A stretch of DNA of 64,000 nt from Neoroseomonas oryzicola (lineage in GTDB: Bacteria; Pseudomonadota; Alphaproteobacteria; Acetobacterales; Acetobacteraceae). Positions 44,060 to 51,701 of this stretch are shown here, one piece after another. The DNA is taken from contig NZ_JAAVUP010000004.1 of NCBI RefSeq assembly GCF_012163135.1, forward strand, positions 434,001 through 498,000, given 5' to 3'. The notes under the pieces were generated by a model. It made no database searches. It saw only the letters and a list, made by a program, of their open reading frames with translations, and was not told the DNA's origin. The number at the start of each line of letters is the position of its first letter. Position 1 is the stretch's first letter. The translations under genes and the position numbers were made by a program.

Positions 44060-44445
44060 GCGGGGAATTCGAAGCCGAGGTCTTCCCGCGCGGCGAGTTC
44101 GCCGTGCAGATCATGGACATGTCCGGCGCCAACGGTTCCGATCCGGTCGAAACGGTGACCGGCTTCATCAGCATCGAGCACGCCAACGCCTTCGCGCGCC
44201 GCTACGTGCGCGATTCCGTCGAACGCTGCCGCGCGCCGGGCGCCGATGCGAAGGCGACGCTCGATGCCTGGTTCGCCTATGGCGAGGATGCCGAGGTGCT
44301 CGGCGCCGGCGACGATGCCTGGGTGAGCCGGTCGGAACTCAAGGACTTCGCCGACACGCCGGTGCGCGACGCCGAGGAGCGCAACTGGCGCGTCCTCGAC
44401 CCCCGCCAGGACGAGGACGACGACGAGGAGGAGGACGAGGCGTGA
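44056..44445 (+). CDS. Small acidic protein, paralogue 1
   Basis: The 129-residue protein starts at ATG 44056 overlapping the nadE stop. Its core GFISIEHANAFARRYVRDSV followed by an ATLDAWFAYGEDAEV segment resembles the next gene (GFRTAEAAAEYARRFVRDQI, then ALRDAYLSFGEYAIA), so the two are tandem paralogues. Both end with LDP; this one adds an extreme acidic tail (QDEDDDEEEDEA). There is no signal peptide. No family is recognised. It is coupled to nadE and gltX in one chain. Confidence 0.75.
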   Translation: MSGEFEAEVFPRGEFAVQIMDMSGANGSDPVETVTGFISIEHANAFARRYVRDSVERCRAPGADAKATLDAWFAYGEDAEVLGAGDDAWVSRSELKDFADTPVRDAEERNWRVLDPRQDEDDDEEEDEA

Positions 44446-44747
44446 GCCATTCCGTCCTCTGCGGCGACTTCGCGCATTACCAGGACCCCGACGAGGAATG
44501 GTCGGTCGACGGCTTCCGCACGGCTGAAGCGGCGGCCGAATACGCCCGCCGCTTCGTGCGCGACCAGATCGAGGGACTTCGCGGCGAATACGCGTCGCCC
44601 GAGGCGCTGCGCGACGCCTACCTCTCCTTCGGCGAATACGCGATCGCGCCAGGCTTCGACCTGCAGGCCTGGCTCGCCCACTGCATCGCCAATCCCGCCG
44701 CCCGCAAGGCGGACACCGACTACCAGGCGCTCGATCCCTCCGCATGA
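44442..44747 (+). CDS. Small protein, paralogue 2
   Basis: The 101-residue protein starts at GTG 44442 (SHSVLCGDFAHYQDPDEEWS), overlapping the previous gene by four bases, and its TGA overlaps the gltX ATG. It shares the AARRFVRDQI-type helix and SFGEYA segment with paralogue 1 but lacks the acidic tail. No family is recognised. The unbroken overlap chain nadE-paralogue 1-paralogue 2-gltX implies production at matched levels. Confidence 0.75.
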   Translation: MSHSVLCGDFAHYQDPDEEWSVDGFRTAEAAAEYARRFVRDQIEGLRGEYASPEALRDAYLSFGEYAIAPGFDLQAWLAHCIANPAARKADTDYQALDPSA

Positions 44748-46078
44748 AACTCCGCTTCGCCCCGTCGCCGACGGGCCTTCTCCATGTCGGCAATGCCCGC
44801 GTGGCGGTCGCCAACTGGCTCTTCGCGCGCCACCACGGCGGCGCCTTCGTGCTGCGCCTGGACGACACCGACCTTGAACGCTCCAAGCCCGAATTCGCCC
44901 AAGCGATCGAGGAGGACCTGCGCTGGCTCGGCCTGGACTGGGATGAGCGCGTCGCGCAGTCCGACCGGCTCGACCGCTACGCCGCCGCCGCGGAAAAACT
45001 GAAGGCCTCCGGCCGCCTCTACCCCTGCTTCGAGACCGAGGAGGAACTCGCCTACAAGCGCGAGCGCCGCCGCCGCGAGGGCCGCCCGCCGATCTACGAC
45101 CGCGAGGCGCTGAAGATGACGCCCGAGCAGATCGAGCGCGCCATCGCCAATGGCAAGCAGCCCTATTGGCGCTTCCGGCTGTCGATGCGCTCGGTCGGCT
45201 GGCGGGACCTGGTGCTCGGCGACCGCACCGTGAAGCTCAGCGCCATTTCCGACCCCGTGCTGGTCCGCGCCGACGGCTCGCCGCTCTACACCTTCACCTC
45301 GGTCGTCGACGACCTCGAGATGGGTGTGACGCACATCATCCGCGGCGAGGACCACGTCACCAACACCGGCATCCAGCTCGACCTCTTCGAGGCGCTGGGC
45401 GGGGATCCCGCGACGCTCGCCTTCGGTCACCTGCCGCTGCTGACGGATGAGGAAGGCGGCGCCCTGTCGAAGCGCCTCGGCTCCATCTCGCTGCGCCACC
45501 TGCGCAAGGATGGGATCGAGCCGGCGGCGCTGGTGGGCTACCTCGCCGCGCTCGGCACCTCCGCCGATCCGGTGCCGGGGATGCCGCGCGACCTCGCGCC
45601 GGGCTACGACATCGCCCGCACCTCCCACGCCACGGCGCGCTTCGATACGCGGCACATGCTGGCGCTGAACCGCCGCGTGCTGCACGAGGCCCCCTTCGAC
45701 GCCATCCGCGCCCGCCTGCCCGAGGGCGCGGACGAGGCCGCCTGGCTCGCCATCCGCGGCAATCTCGACCTGATGCGGGAAGCCCGCCATTGGTTCGAGA
45801 TCGTCCGCGGCACGATCATCCCGCCGGTGCAGGAGGGGGAGCACGACTTCCTCGCCGCGGCCCTCGCTGCCCTGCCGCCCGAACCCTGGGACGCCGGCAC
45901 CTGGCGCGCCTGGACCGAGGCCCTGAAGGCCACCACCGGCCGCAAGGGCAAGGCACTGTTCCACCCGCTGCGCCTGGCCCTGACCGGTGAGGAGCAGGGC
46001 CCCGACCTCGGCACCCTGCTGCCGCTGATCGGGCGGGAAAGGGCGGCGTTCCGGTTGCGCCTGTCAGCCGGCGCTTGA
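44744..46078 (+). CDS. gltX: Glutamyl-tRNA synthetase
   Basis: The 444-residue class I synthetase starts RFAPSPTGLLHVGNARVAVA with the HIGH-type motif HVGN (residues 14-17). Later, GGALSKRLGSISLRHL carries the KMSKS-type LSKR. YTFTSVVDDLEMGVTHIIRG and EDHVTNTGIQLDLFEAL are typical catalytic-core segments. It charges tRNA-Glu (and possibly tRNA-Gln) with glutamate. It is shorter than the 470-residue standard. Alphaproteobacteria often carry two GluRS copies, so this may be either form. A small hairpin follows the stop. Confidence 0.95.
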   Translation: MKLRFAPSPTGLLHVGNARVAVANWLFARHHGGAFVLRLDDTDLERSKPEFAQAIEEDLRWLGLDWDERVAQSDRLDRYAAAAEKLKASGRLYPCFETEEELAYKRERRRREGRPPIYDREALKMTPEQIERAIANGKQPYWRFRLSMRSVGWRDLVLGDRTVKLSAISDPVLVRADGSPLYTFTSVVDDLEMGVTHIIRGEDHVTNTGIQLDLFEALGGDPATLAFGHLPLLTDEEGGALSKRLGSISLRHLRKDGIEPAALVGYLAALGTSADPVPGMPRDLAPGYDIARTSHATARFDTRHMLALNRRVLHEAPFDAIRARLPEGADEAAWLAIRGNLDLMREARHWFEIVRGTIIPPVQEGEHDFLAAALAALPPEPWDAGTWRAWTEALKATTGRKGKALFHPLRLALTGEEQGPDLGTLLPLIGRERAAFRLRLSAGA

Positions 46079-46163
46079 ACTGGGCGCGGGTTCCGCGCCA
46101 TAAGCAAGCCATGTCCGCGTCCAGGCTCCGCGCGCCCGCGCTCTGTCGCTGAACCGCTCGTCC

Positions 46164-46180
46164 GGGGAAGATGCTTCCCC
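46164..46180 (+). promoter_or_regulatory. Hairpin between gltX and cysS
   Basis: GGGGAAG (46164-46170), loop ATG, CTTCCCC (46174-46180) form a perfect 7-bp stem in the 147-base gap. It is too far from T residues for a clear terminator. Nothing else was recognised in this gap. Confidence 0.35.
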
Positions 46181-46225
46181 GCGCGCCTGCACGACGCCCC
46201 CGACCTCCGCCGACGACGGACCGCC

Positions 46226-47650
46226 ATGACCGACCTCTTCCTCCACGACAGCGCCGCGCGCACGAAGCGCCGGTTCCAGCCGATCGATCCGGCCCATGTG
46301 CGGATGTATGTCTGCGGCCCGACGGTCTACGACCTCGCGCATCTCGGCAACGCGCGCCCCGTCGTGGTGTTCGACGTGCTGGCACGGCTGCTGCGGCGCC
46401 TCTACCCGAAGGTCACCTACGTCCGGAACATCACGGACGTGGACGACAAGATCAACGCGCGGTCGCGCGACAGCGGTGAGCCGATCTCGGCCATCACCGC
46501 CCGCACCACCGCCGATTTCCACCGCGACATGGCCGCCCTCGGCGCCCTGCCGCCGGATGTCGAGCCCCGCGCGACCGGCCACATCGCCGAGATGATCGCG
46601 CTGATCGAGCGCCTGATCGCAAACGGCCATGCCTATGCGGCCGATGGCCACGTCCTGTTCAGCGTCCCCTCCTTCGGAGATTACGGGAAGCTGTCGGGCC
46701 GCACGCCGGACGAACTGCTCGCTGGCGCGCGCGTCGACGTCGCGCCCTACAAGCGCGATGCCGGCGATTTCGTGCTGTGGAAGCCTTCCGACGACGCCAC
46801 GCCTGGCTGGGACAGCCCCTGGGGCCGTGGGCGCCCGGGCTGGCACATCGAATGCTCCGCGATGTCGTGGAAGCATCTCGGCGAGGAATTCGACATCCAC
46901 GGCGGCGGACACGACCTGATCTTCCCGCACCATGAGAATGAGGTGGCGCAATCCGTCTGTGCCTTCCCGGGCCATGCTTTCGCGCATTACTGGATGCACA
47001 ACGGCATGCTGCTCGTCGACGGCGAGAAGATGTCGAAGTCGCTCGGCAATTTCCGCACCGTGCGCGACATCCTCGCCGAGGGGCCATGGGCCGGCGAGGC
47101 CTTCCGCCTGCTGCTGCTGCGCACGCATTACCGGGCCTCGCTCGACTTCACGATGGAGGCGTTGCGCGAGGCCAAGGCTGAGCTCGACGACCACTACGCC
47201 ATGCTGTCGCGCGCGCCGGCCGCGCCCGGCGGCAGCGCGGCGTCGCACCTCGCCGACTGGGTCATCGCGCCGCTGCTCGACGACCTGAACACGCCGCTCG
47301 CCCTCGCGCGCCTGCGCGACCTGCGCACCCTCGAGAACGCGGTGACCGTCGGCGGTTCGCCCGCCGTCGCGATGGAACGCGCGGGCCTGGCCGCGCCGCC
47401 CGCGCCGGGCGTGGCCGCCGCCGCCTTCCGCGAGGCCGCCGCCGTGCTCGGCGTCGCCACCGGCGATCCCGCCGCCTGGCTGCAGGGTGGGGGCGACGAC
47501 GCCGCTGACGTCGAGGCCGCCATCGCCGCCCGCCTCGCCGCCCGCAAGGCGAAGAACTGGGCGGAGGCCGACCGCATCCGCGACGACCTCAAGGCCAAGG
47601 GAATCGTGCTGGAGGACGGCGCCGGCGGGACCACCTGGCGGCGCGCTTGA
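46226..47650 (+). CDS. cysS: Cysteinyl-tRNA synthetase
   Basis: The 474-residue class I synthetase has the zinc/HIGH region [20 protein letters not shown], the [12 protein letters not shown] segment, [20 protein letters not shown] with zinc ligands, [11 protein letters not shown] and the signature [18 protein letters not shown]. The C-terminal anticodon-binding DALR domain includes a [20 protein letters not shown] helix. It charges tRNA-Cys. ATG 46226 opens the frame. It lies 147 bases after gltX on the same strand. Confidence 0.97.
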   Translation: MTDLFLHDSAARTKRRFQPIDPAHVRMYVCGPTVYDLAHLGNARPVVVFDVLARLLRRLYPKVTYVRNITDVDDKINARSRDSGEPISAITARTTADFHRDMAALGALPPDVEPRATGHIAEMIALIERLIANGHAYAADGHVLFSVPSFGDYGKLSGRTPDELLAGARVDVAPYKRDAGDFVLWKPSDDATPGWDSPWGRGRPGWHIECSAMSWKHLGEEFDIHGGGHDLIFPHHENEVAQSVCAFPGHAFAHYWMHNGMLLVDGEKMSKSLGNFRTVRDILAEGPWAGEAFRLLLLRTHYRASLDFTMEALREAKAELDDHYAMLSRAPAAPGGSAASHLADWVIAPLLDDLNTPLALARLRDLRTLENAVTVGGSPAVAMERAGLAAPPAPGVAAAAFREAAAVLGVATGDPAAWLQGGGDDAADVEAAIAARLAARKAKNWAEADRIRDDLKAKGIVLEDGAGGTTWRRA

Positions 47651-47711
47651 CCTTCCCATTGTGGGAAACCCCATCTCTCCACCCGGTCCACGCCAGCCGG
47701 GAGAAACGCAG

Positions 47712-48077
47712 ATGATCCGTCCTGTCCTTGCCCTCGCCGCCGCCCTGGTCGCGCTGCCCGCCCTCGCGCAGCAATCCCACCAGGGCCACGGCGCACCAGC
47801 CGCGGCCGCCGCGCAGGAACCGGCCTCGACGCGCGAGTACCGCGCCGCGTCGGACCGCATGCATCGCGACATGGCGATCCGCTACACGGGCAATGCCGAT
47901 CGCGACTTCGCCGCCGGCATGATCCCGCATCATCAGGGCGCCATCGACATGGCCCGCGTCGTCCTGCGCCATGGCTCCGACCCGGAGATGCGCGCGCTCG
48001 CCGAGAACATCATCCGCGCGCAGGAGGCGGAGATCGCGCAGCTGCGCGCCTTCCTCGCCCGCACCCAGCCGCGATGA
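47712..48077 (+). CDS. DUF305 exported protein
   Basis: The 121-residue protein has a signal peptide (IRPVLALAAALVALPALAQ), a His/Ala-rich spacer and then the DUF305 core DFAAGMIPHHQGAIDMARVV with the HHQGAIxMA metal-binding-like motif, ending IIRAQEAEIAQLRAFLA. DUF305 proteins are periplasmic four-helix proteins, some linked to copper. GGGAGAAACGC precedes the ATG. Its stop overlaps the next gene's start (ATGA). Confidence 0.88.
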   Translation: MIRPVLALAAALVALPALAQQSHQGHGAPAAAAAQEPASTREYRAASDRMHRDMAIRYTGNADRDFAAGMIPHHQGAIDMARVVLRHGSDPEMRALAENIIRAQEAEIAQLRAFLARTQPR

Positions 48078-48913
48078 CCGGCGGGCGGAAGGACGGGCGG
48101 GCGAGGCTGACGCCGCCGGCGGGCGAGAGCCCCATCATCGTGCTGGTGCGCCCGCAGATGGCGCGCAACATCGGCACGACGGCGCGCGCCATGGCCAATG
48201 GCGGCCTTTTCCACCTGCGGATCGTCGCCCCGCGCGACGGCTGGCCGCAGGCCGACGCCTATCCCTCCGCCTCGGGTGCCGATGCGATCCTGGATGCGGC
48301 GCAGGTCTTCGACACGGTGGCGGAGGCCGTTGCCGACTGCCACCGCGTGATGGCGACCTGCCCGCGCCCGCGCCATGTGGTGGTCCCGGTCCGCACCGCG
48401 CGCGCCGCCGCCGAGGACCTCCGCGAGATCGCCGCGCGCAACCTGCGGGCCGCCGTGCTGTTCGGGCCGGAGCGCGCAGGCCTCGAGAACGAGGACATGG
48501 CCTGCGCCGACACGCTGGTCCGCTATCCGCTGAACCCCGAGCACATGTCGCTCAACCTGGCCCAGGCGGTGATGATCCTGGCCTATGAGTGGTGGACCGC
48601 GGCCGAGACGACCCCCCCGCGCGCCCTGATGACCAACGAGACGCGCGTCGCGACGAAAGGCGAGCTCGAGGGCTTCCTGAACCGTCTGGTCGCCGAGCTC
48701 GACGCGACGGGCTTCCTGGACAACCTGGAAAAGCGCCCGGGGATGGTCCGCAACCTGCGCCACTGGTTCCAGCGCGGCGAGGTCACGGAACAGGAGCTCC
48801 GCACCCTCCATGGCGTGGTCACGGAACTCTCCCGCGGCCGCATGCGCCGCGGCCGCCTGGACAAGGACGACCCGTCGCCGCCGTGGCAGGTACCAGGTTC
48901 CAAGGGCCCTTAG
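48074..48913 (+). CDS. TrmH/SpoU-family RNA methyltransferase (TrmJ-like)
   Basis: The 279-residue protein has the knotted SPOUT motifs: VRPQMARNIGTTARAMANGG near residue 25, LFGPERAGLENEDM near 136 and PLNPEHMSLNLAQAVMILAY near 155. This fits 2'-O-methylation of tRNA (TrmJ) or rRNA. Its start overlaps the DUF305 stop. The last codons (QVPGSKGP) and the TAG stop lie inside hairpin repeat copy C, so the element sets the C-terminus. Confidence 0.9.
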   Translation: MTGGRKDGRARLTPPAGESPIIVLVRPQMARNIGTTARAMANGGLFHLRIVAPRDGWPQADAYPSASGADAILDAAQVFDTVAEAVADCHRVMATCPRPRHVVVPVRTARAAAEDLREIAARNLRAAVLFGPERAGLENEDMACADTLVRYPLNPEHMSLNLAQAVMILAYEWWTAAETTPPRALMTNETRVATKGELEGFLNRLVAELDATGFLDNLEKRPGMVRNLRHWFQRGEVTEQELRTLHGVVTELSRGRMRRGRLDKDDPSPPWQVPGSKGP

Positions 48914-48970
48914 GCCCTTGGTGGGTCCAGGGCAGAGCCCTGGTGGGGTCTCGGGGCGAAGCCCCGTCCC
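48893..48970. repeat. Convergent-gap hairpin repeat, copy C
   Basis: Three stems occur in a row: CCAAGGGCC/GGCCCTTGG (48900-48921), CCAGGGC/GCCCTGG (48927-48943) and CGGGGC/GCCCCG (48952-48966), joined by TGGGTC- and TGGGGTC-like linkers. The first matches copies A and B with GGG for AGG. It lies between the convergent methyltransferase and small membrane-protein genes and supplies the stop codon of the former. Confidence 0.8.
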
Positions 48971-48973
48971 GCG

Positions 48974-49174
48974 TTACAGCTTGGCCGCCAGCTTCCGCGC
49001 CAGCAGCAGCCCGAGCCCGCCGCCCGCCGGCGCCGCCGGCAGCGCCAGGATCCACCCCGCATGATTGCCGTTGAGCACCAGGGCAAGCCCCGCATAGAGC
49101 ATCAGCCCGCCCACCAGGCTGCCGACCACGCCCGCCGTGAGGCCGAGCACCAGGATGTCCGATCGCGTCACCAT
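48974..49174 (-). CDS. Small two-helix membrane protein
   Basis: The 66-residue protein (ATG 49174) has two hydrophobic segments, LVLGLTAGVVGSLVGGLMLY-ALVL and WILALPAAPAGGGLGLLLA, with a short polar turn between them and a basic end. It is probably an inner-membrane protein. The longer start at 49210 lies in a palindrome (CCAAGGCCTTGG) and is less likely. No family is recognised. It is divergent from rpsD. Confidence 0.5.
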   Translation of the reverse strand: MVTRSDILVLGLTAGVVGSLVGGLMLYAGLALVLNGNHAGWILALPAAPAGGGLGLLLARKLAAKL

Positions 49175-49203
49175 GGCGGCGGAGTAGGGGCCAAGGCCTT
49201 GGT

Positions 49204-49232
49204 TTGACAAGCCCGGCCCGCACCTCTAGACG
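49204..49232 (+). promoter_or_regulatory. rpsD promoter
   Basis: A perfect -35 TTGACA (49204-49209), a 17-base spacer and TAGACG (49227-49232) give a likely start near 49239. A 12-base palindrome CCAAGGCCTTGG (49191-49202) abuts the -35 box. Confidence 0.65.
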
Positions 49233-49256
49233 ACCGCCACCTTCCGGGAACGTGGA

Positions 49257-49273
49257 CAGGCCTTCGGGGCCTG
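49257..49273 (+). promoter_or_regulatory. rpsD leader hairpin
   Basis: CAGGCC (49257-49262), loop TTCGG, GGCCTG (49268-49273) form a stem in the roughly 135-base leader between the promoter and ATG 49373. A CCTGGGCCCAGG palindrome follows downstream. The leader could be the site of S4 autocontrol, as known in other bacteria; this is inference. Confidence 0.4.
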
Positions 49274-49372
49274 CGCCCGCCTTCGCCCAGCCTGGGCCCA
49301 GGCCTACCGGGACAACAGCCCTCCGGGGCACAGTAAGAAGGCCCGCACGCACAACGCGGCGGGGTGCAGCGC

Positions 49373-49990
49373 ATGACCAAGCGCGCCGAATCCAAGTACA
49401 AGATCAACCGCCGCCTCGGCGTGAACCTCTGGGGCCGCGCCAAGTCCCCGATCGCCAAGCGCGAGTATGGCCCCGGCCAGCACGGCCAGCGCCGCAAGCA
49501 GAAGCCGACCGACTTCGGCGTGCAGCTGATGGCGAAGCAGAAGCTGAAGGGCTATTACGGCAACATCGGCGAAAAGCAGTTCCGCAAGTACTACGAGGAA
49601 GCGGTCCGCCGGAAGGGCGACACCTCGGAGAACCTGATCGAGATCCTGGAGCGCCGGCTGGATGCCGTCATCTACCGCATGAAGTTCGCGGTGACGCCGT
49701 TCGCAGCCCGCCAGTTCGTCAACCACGGCCATGTGACCGTGAACGGCAAGCGCGTGAACATCCCCTCCTACCTCGTGAAGGACGGCGACCAGATCGAGGT
49801 GAAGGAGAAGTCGAAGCAGCTCGTGGCCGTGCTCGACGCCGCCCAGTCCGCCGAGCGCGACGTGCCGGAGTACATCGAGGTCGACCACCGCGCGATGCGC
49901 GGCAAGTTCCTCCGCGCGCCGAAGCTCTCGGACGTGCCCTACCCGGTCCAGATGGAACCGAACCTGGTCGTCGAATTCTACAGCCGCTGA
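49373..49990 (+). CDS. rpsD: 30S ribosomal protein S4
   Basis: The 205-residue protein starts [20 protein letters not shown] and has the S4 RNA-binding domain [20 protein letters not shown] followed by [20 protein letters not shown]. It ends with [12 protein letters not shown], the usual C-terminus. It binds 16S rRNA early in 30S assembly. ATG 49373 is the family start. It is a single-gene unit with its own promoter (49204-49232), structured leader and terminator (50018-50045). Confidence 0.97.
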   Translation: MTKRAESKYKINRRLGVNLWGRAKSPIAKREYGPGQHGQRRKQKPTDFGVQLMAKQKLKGYYGNIGEKQFRKYYEEAVRRKGDTSENLIEILERRLDAVIYRMKFAVTPFAARQFVNHGHVTVNGKRVNIPSYLVKDGDQIEVKEKSKQLVAVLDAAQSAERDVPEYIEVDHRAMRGKFLRAPKLSDVPYPVQMEPNLVVEFYSR

Positions 49991-50017
49991 TCCGTTCCTC
50001 GGATCGTCGCCTGGCAG

Positions 50018-50045
50018 CGCCGGGGCCTTCGGGTCCCGGCGTTTT
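50018..50045 (+). terminator. Intrinsic terminator of rpsD
   Basis: CGCCGGGGCC (50018-50027), loop TTCG, then GGTCCCGGCG (50032-50041) pair with one G-T wobble, followed by TTTT (50042-50045). A UUCG-capped stem with T-tract 28 bases after the stop is a good rho-independent terminator. Confidence 0.8.
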
Positions 50046-50225
50046 GCGTTTCAGGGCCCAGGCAATGGGCAGGTAGCCCGTAGAGATGCGGAATCCTTGG
50101 GCAGGGTTCGTGGGGGTTGGAGTTTTCCTACAACAAAAGACTTGAAGAAGAATTCTCTCCCCGGATAGGGTGCGGCGAAAGACGCGTTCTCCGGCTCACC
50201 GCCGGTCCGCCCGCAGGATCCGCGC

Positions 50226-50738
50226 ATGAACGTCATCGCCGCCCGCAGCGCCCTCGATGCCATGACCGACGGCATCTCCGCCGCCCTTCGCACGGCGAGG
50301 GACGACCCTTCCGCCGCGGTTGCCGAGGTCATCGGCCGCTTTGCCGCCGACCCGATGCTGCTGCTCGGCCGCGACTGTCCCTGCAGGGCCGAGACCTACA
50401 TCCGCCACCTGCTGCACGAGGACGCCGAGGAAGGATGGGCGGTCGCCGCCCTGGTCTGGCGCCCCGGCCAGATGTCCCCCGTCCATGGTCACAAGGCATG
50501 GTGCGCCGTCGGCGTGCACCGCGGCATCCTGACCGAGACCTTCTACGAACCGGGCGAACCGCCCGTGCTCTCCGGCATCGCGATGCGGCGCCCGGGCGAC
50601 ATCACCTTCGGCCCGGCGCGGCCGGACGCGATCCACCGTCTGGCCAACCTCGGCACCGAGACGGCGATCTCGATCCATGCCTACGGCCTGCCCTACGCCC
50701 GCTTCTGCACGGATCTGAACCGCATCCACGCGGCCTGA
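50226..50738 (+). CDS. Cysteine dioxygenase-family cupin protein
   Basis: The 170-residue cupin has MSPVHGHKAWCAVGVHRGIL (residues about 79-98) with the iron-binding histidines and a later TAISIHAYGLPYARFCTDL with the third. This matches bacterial type I cysteine dioxygenase, which oxidises cysteine to cysteine sulfinate. Mercaptopropionate or other thiol dioxygenase activity is possible. The upstream gap (50046-50225) includes a rare AT-rich patch near 50130 that may hold the promoter. Confidence 0.8.
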   Translation: MNVIAARSALDAMTDGISAALRTARDDPSAAVAEVIGRFAADPMLLLGRDCPCRAETYIRHLLHEDAEEGWAVAALVWRPGQMSPVHGHKAWCAVGVHRGILTETFYEPGEPPVLSGIAMRRPGDITFGPARPDAIHRLANLGTETAISIHAYGLPYARFCTDLNRIHAA

Positions 50739-50810
50739 CCTGCGGCTTCATGCCTGCCCCGCGCCGCGGCGCCGTTTCGCGGCGCGCGTCGACAGGGCAG
50801 GGTGGCGGCG

Positions 50811-51701
50811 ATGAATCCGAAAATCCTGCTCGGCCTCGCGCTTGGCGTCGCCTCGTCGCTCATCTGGGGCGGGCATGCTGTCGTCGCGCGGCCGGCGCTG
50901 GCGGGGCAGGGCTTTCACCCGCTCGACCTGGCGACGTTCCGCTACGTGCCGGCCGCGCTGCTGCTGGCGCCGCTCGCCTGGGCGGCACGGGACACGCTCG
51001 CGCGGATCGGGCTGCGGCGGCTGGCGGTGCTCGCCTTCTTCGGCGGTACGCCGAACCTGCTGCTCTTCCTCTCCGCGCTGGTCTATGCGCCGGCCTCCCA
51101 TGGCGGGACCATCGCGCCGATGACGGTGCCGATCGCCGGCGCTGTCCTCGCCGTGCCGCTGATCGGCGAGAAGCCGAGCCCCGGCCGCGCGGCCGCCCTC
51201 GGCGTCATGGCCGCGGGCGTGCTGATGATCGGCTGGGACGGCGTTGCCGGCGCGCATCCCGGTGCCTGGCGGGGCGACCTACTGCTGCTGCTGGCCGGCG
51301 GCACCTGGGCGGTCTTCACCCTGCTGCTGCGCCGCTGGCAGGTGCCGGCCATTCCCGCGACGGCGGCGGTGACGATCGTCTCGGCACTCGCCGTACTGCC
51401 GATCTGGCTGCCGTGGCGCGCCGCGACGGTGCTGGCGCTGCCGACCGGGTCGCTGCTGCTGCACCTCGCCATGCAGGGCATCGTGCTCGGGGCGCTCGCG
51501 ATGTTCCTCTATGCGCGCGCGGTGGAGTTGCTAGGACCGACGCGCGCCGCCACCCTCTCGATCATGGTGCCCGTGACCGCGCTGCTGCTCGCTGCCCTCG
51601 TGCTGCACGAACCGCTCTCCTGGCTGCAGGGGATGGGCGCGTCGCTGGCGGTGGGCGGGATGCTGGCCGCCGTGCTGTTCACGGGTAGGAAGACGGCATG
51701 A
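50811..51701 (+). CDS. DMT-superfamily (EamA) transporter
   Basis: The 296-residue membrane protein has about ten helices: LGVASSLIWGGHAVVARPAL at the N-terminus, ATFRYVPAALLLAPLAWA, and in the second half LLLLLAGGTWAVFTLLLRRW and LGPTRAATLSIMVPVTALLL. It resembles the product of the gene at 41437. ATG 50811 is chosen over a GTG at 50802. Its stop overlaps the start of the FAD oxidoreductase gene (ATGA), so its cargo may be the substrate or product of that enzyme. Confidence 0.88.
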   Translation: MNPKILLGLALGVASSLIWGGHAVVARPALAGQGFHPLDLATFRYVPAALLLAPLAWAARDTLARIGLRRLAVLAFFGGTPNLLLFLSALVYAPASHGGTIAPMTVPIAGAVLAVPLIGEKPSPGRAAALGVMAAGVLMIGWDGVAGAHPGAWRGDLLLLLAGGTWAVFTLLLRRWQVPAIPATAAVTIVSALAVLPIWLPWRAATVLALPTGSLLLHLAMQGIVLGALAMFLYARAVELLGPTRAATLSIMVPVTALLLAALVLHEPLSWLQGMGASLAVGGMLAAVLFTGRKTA

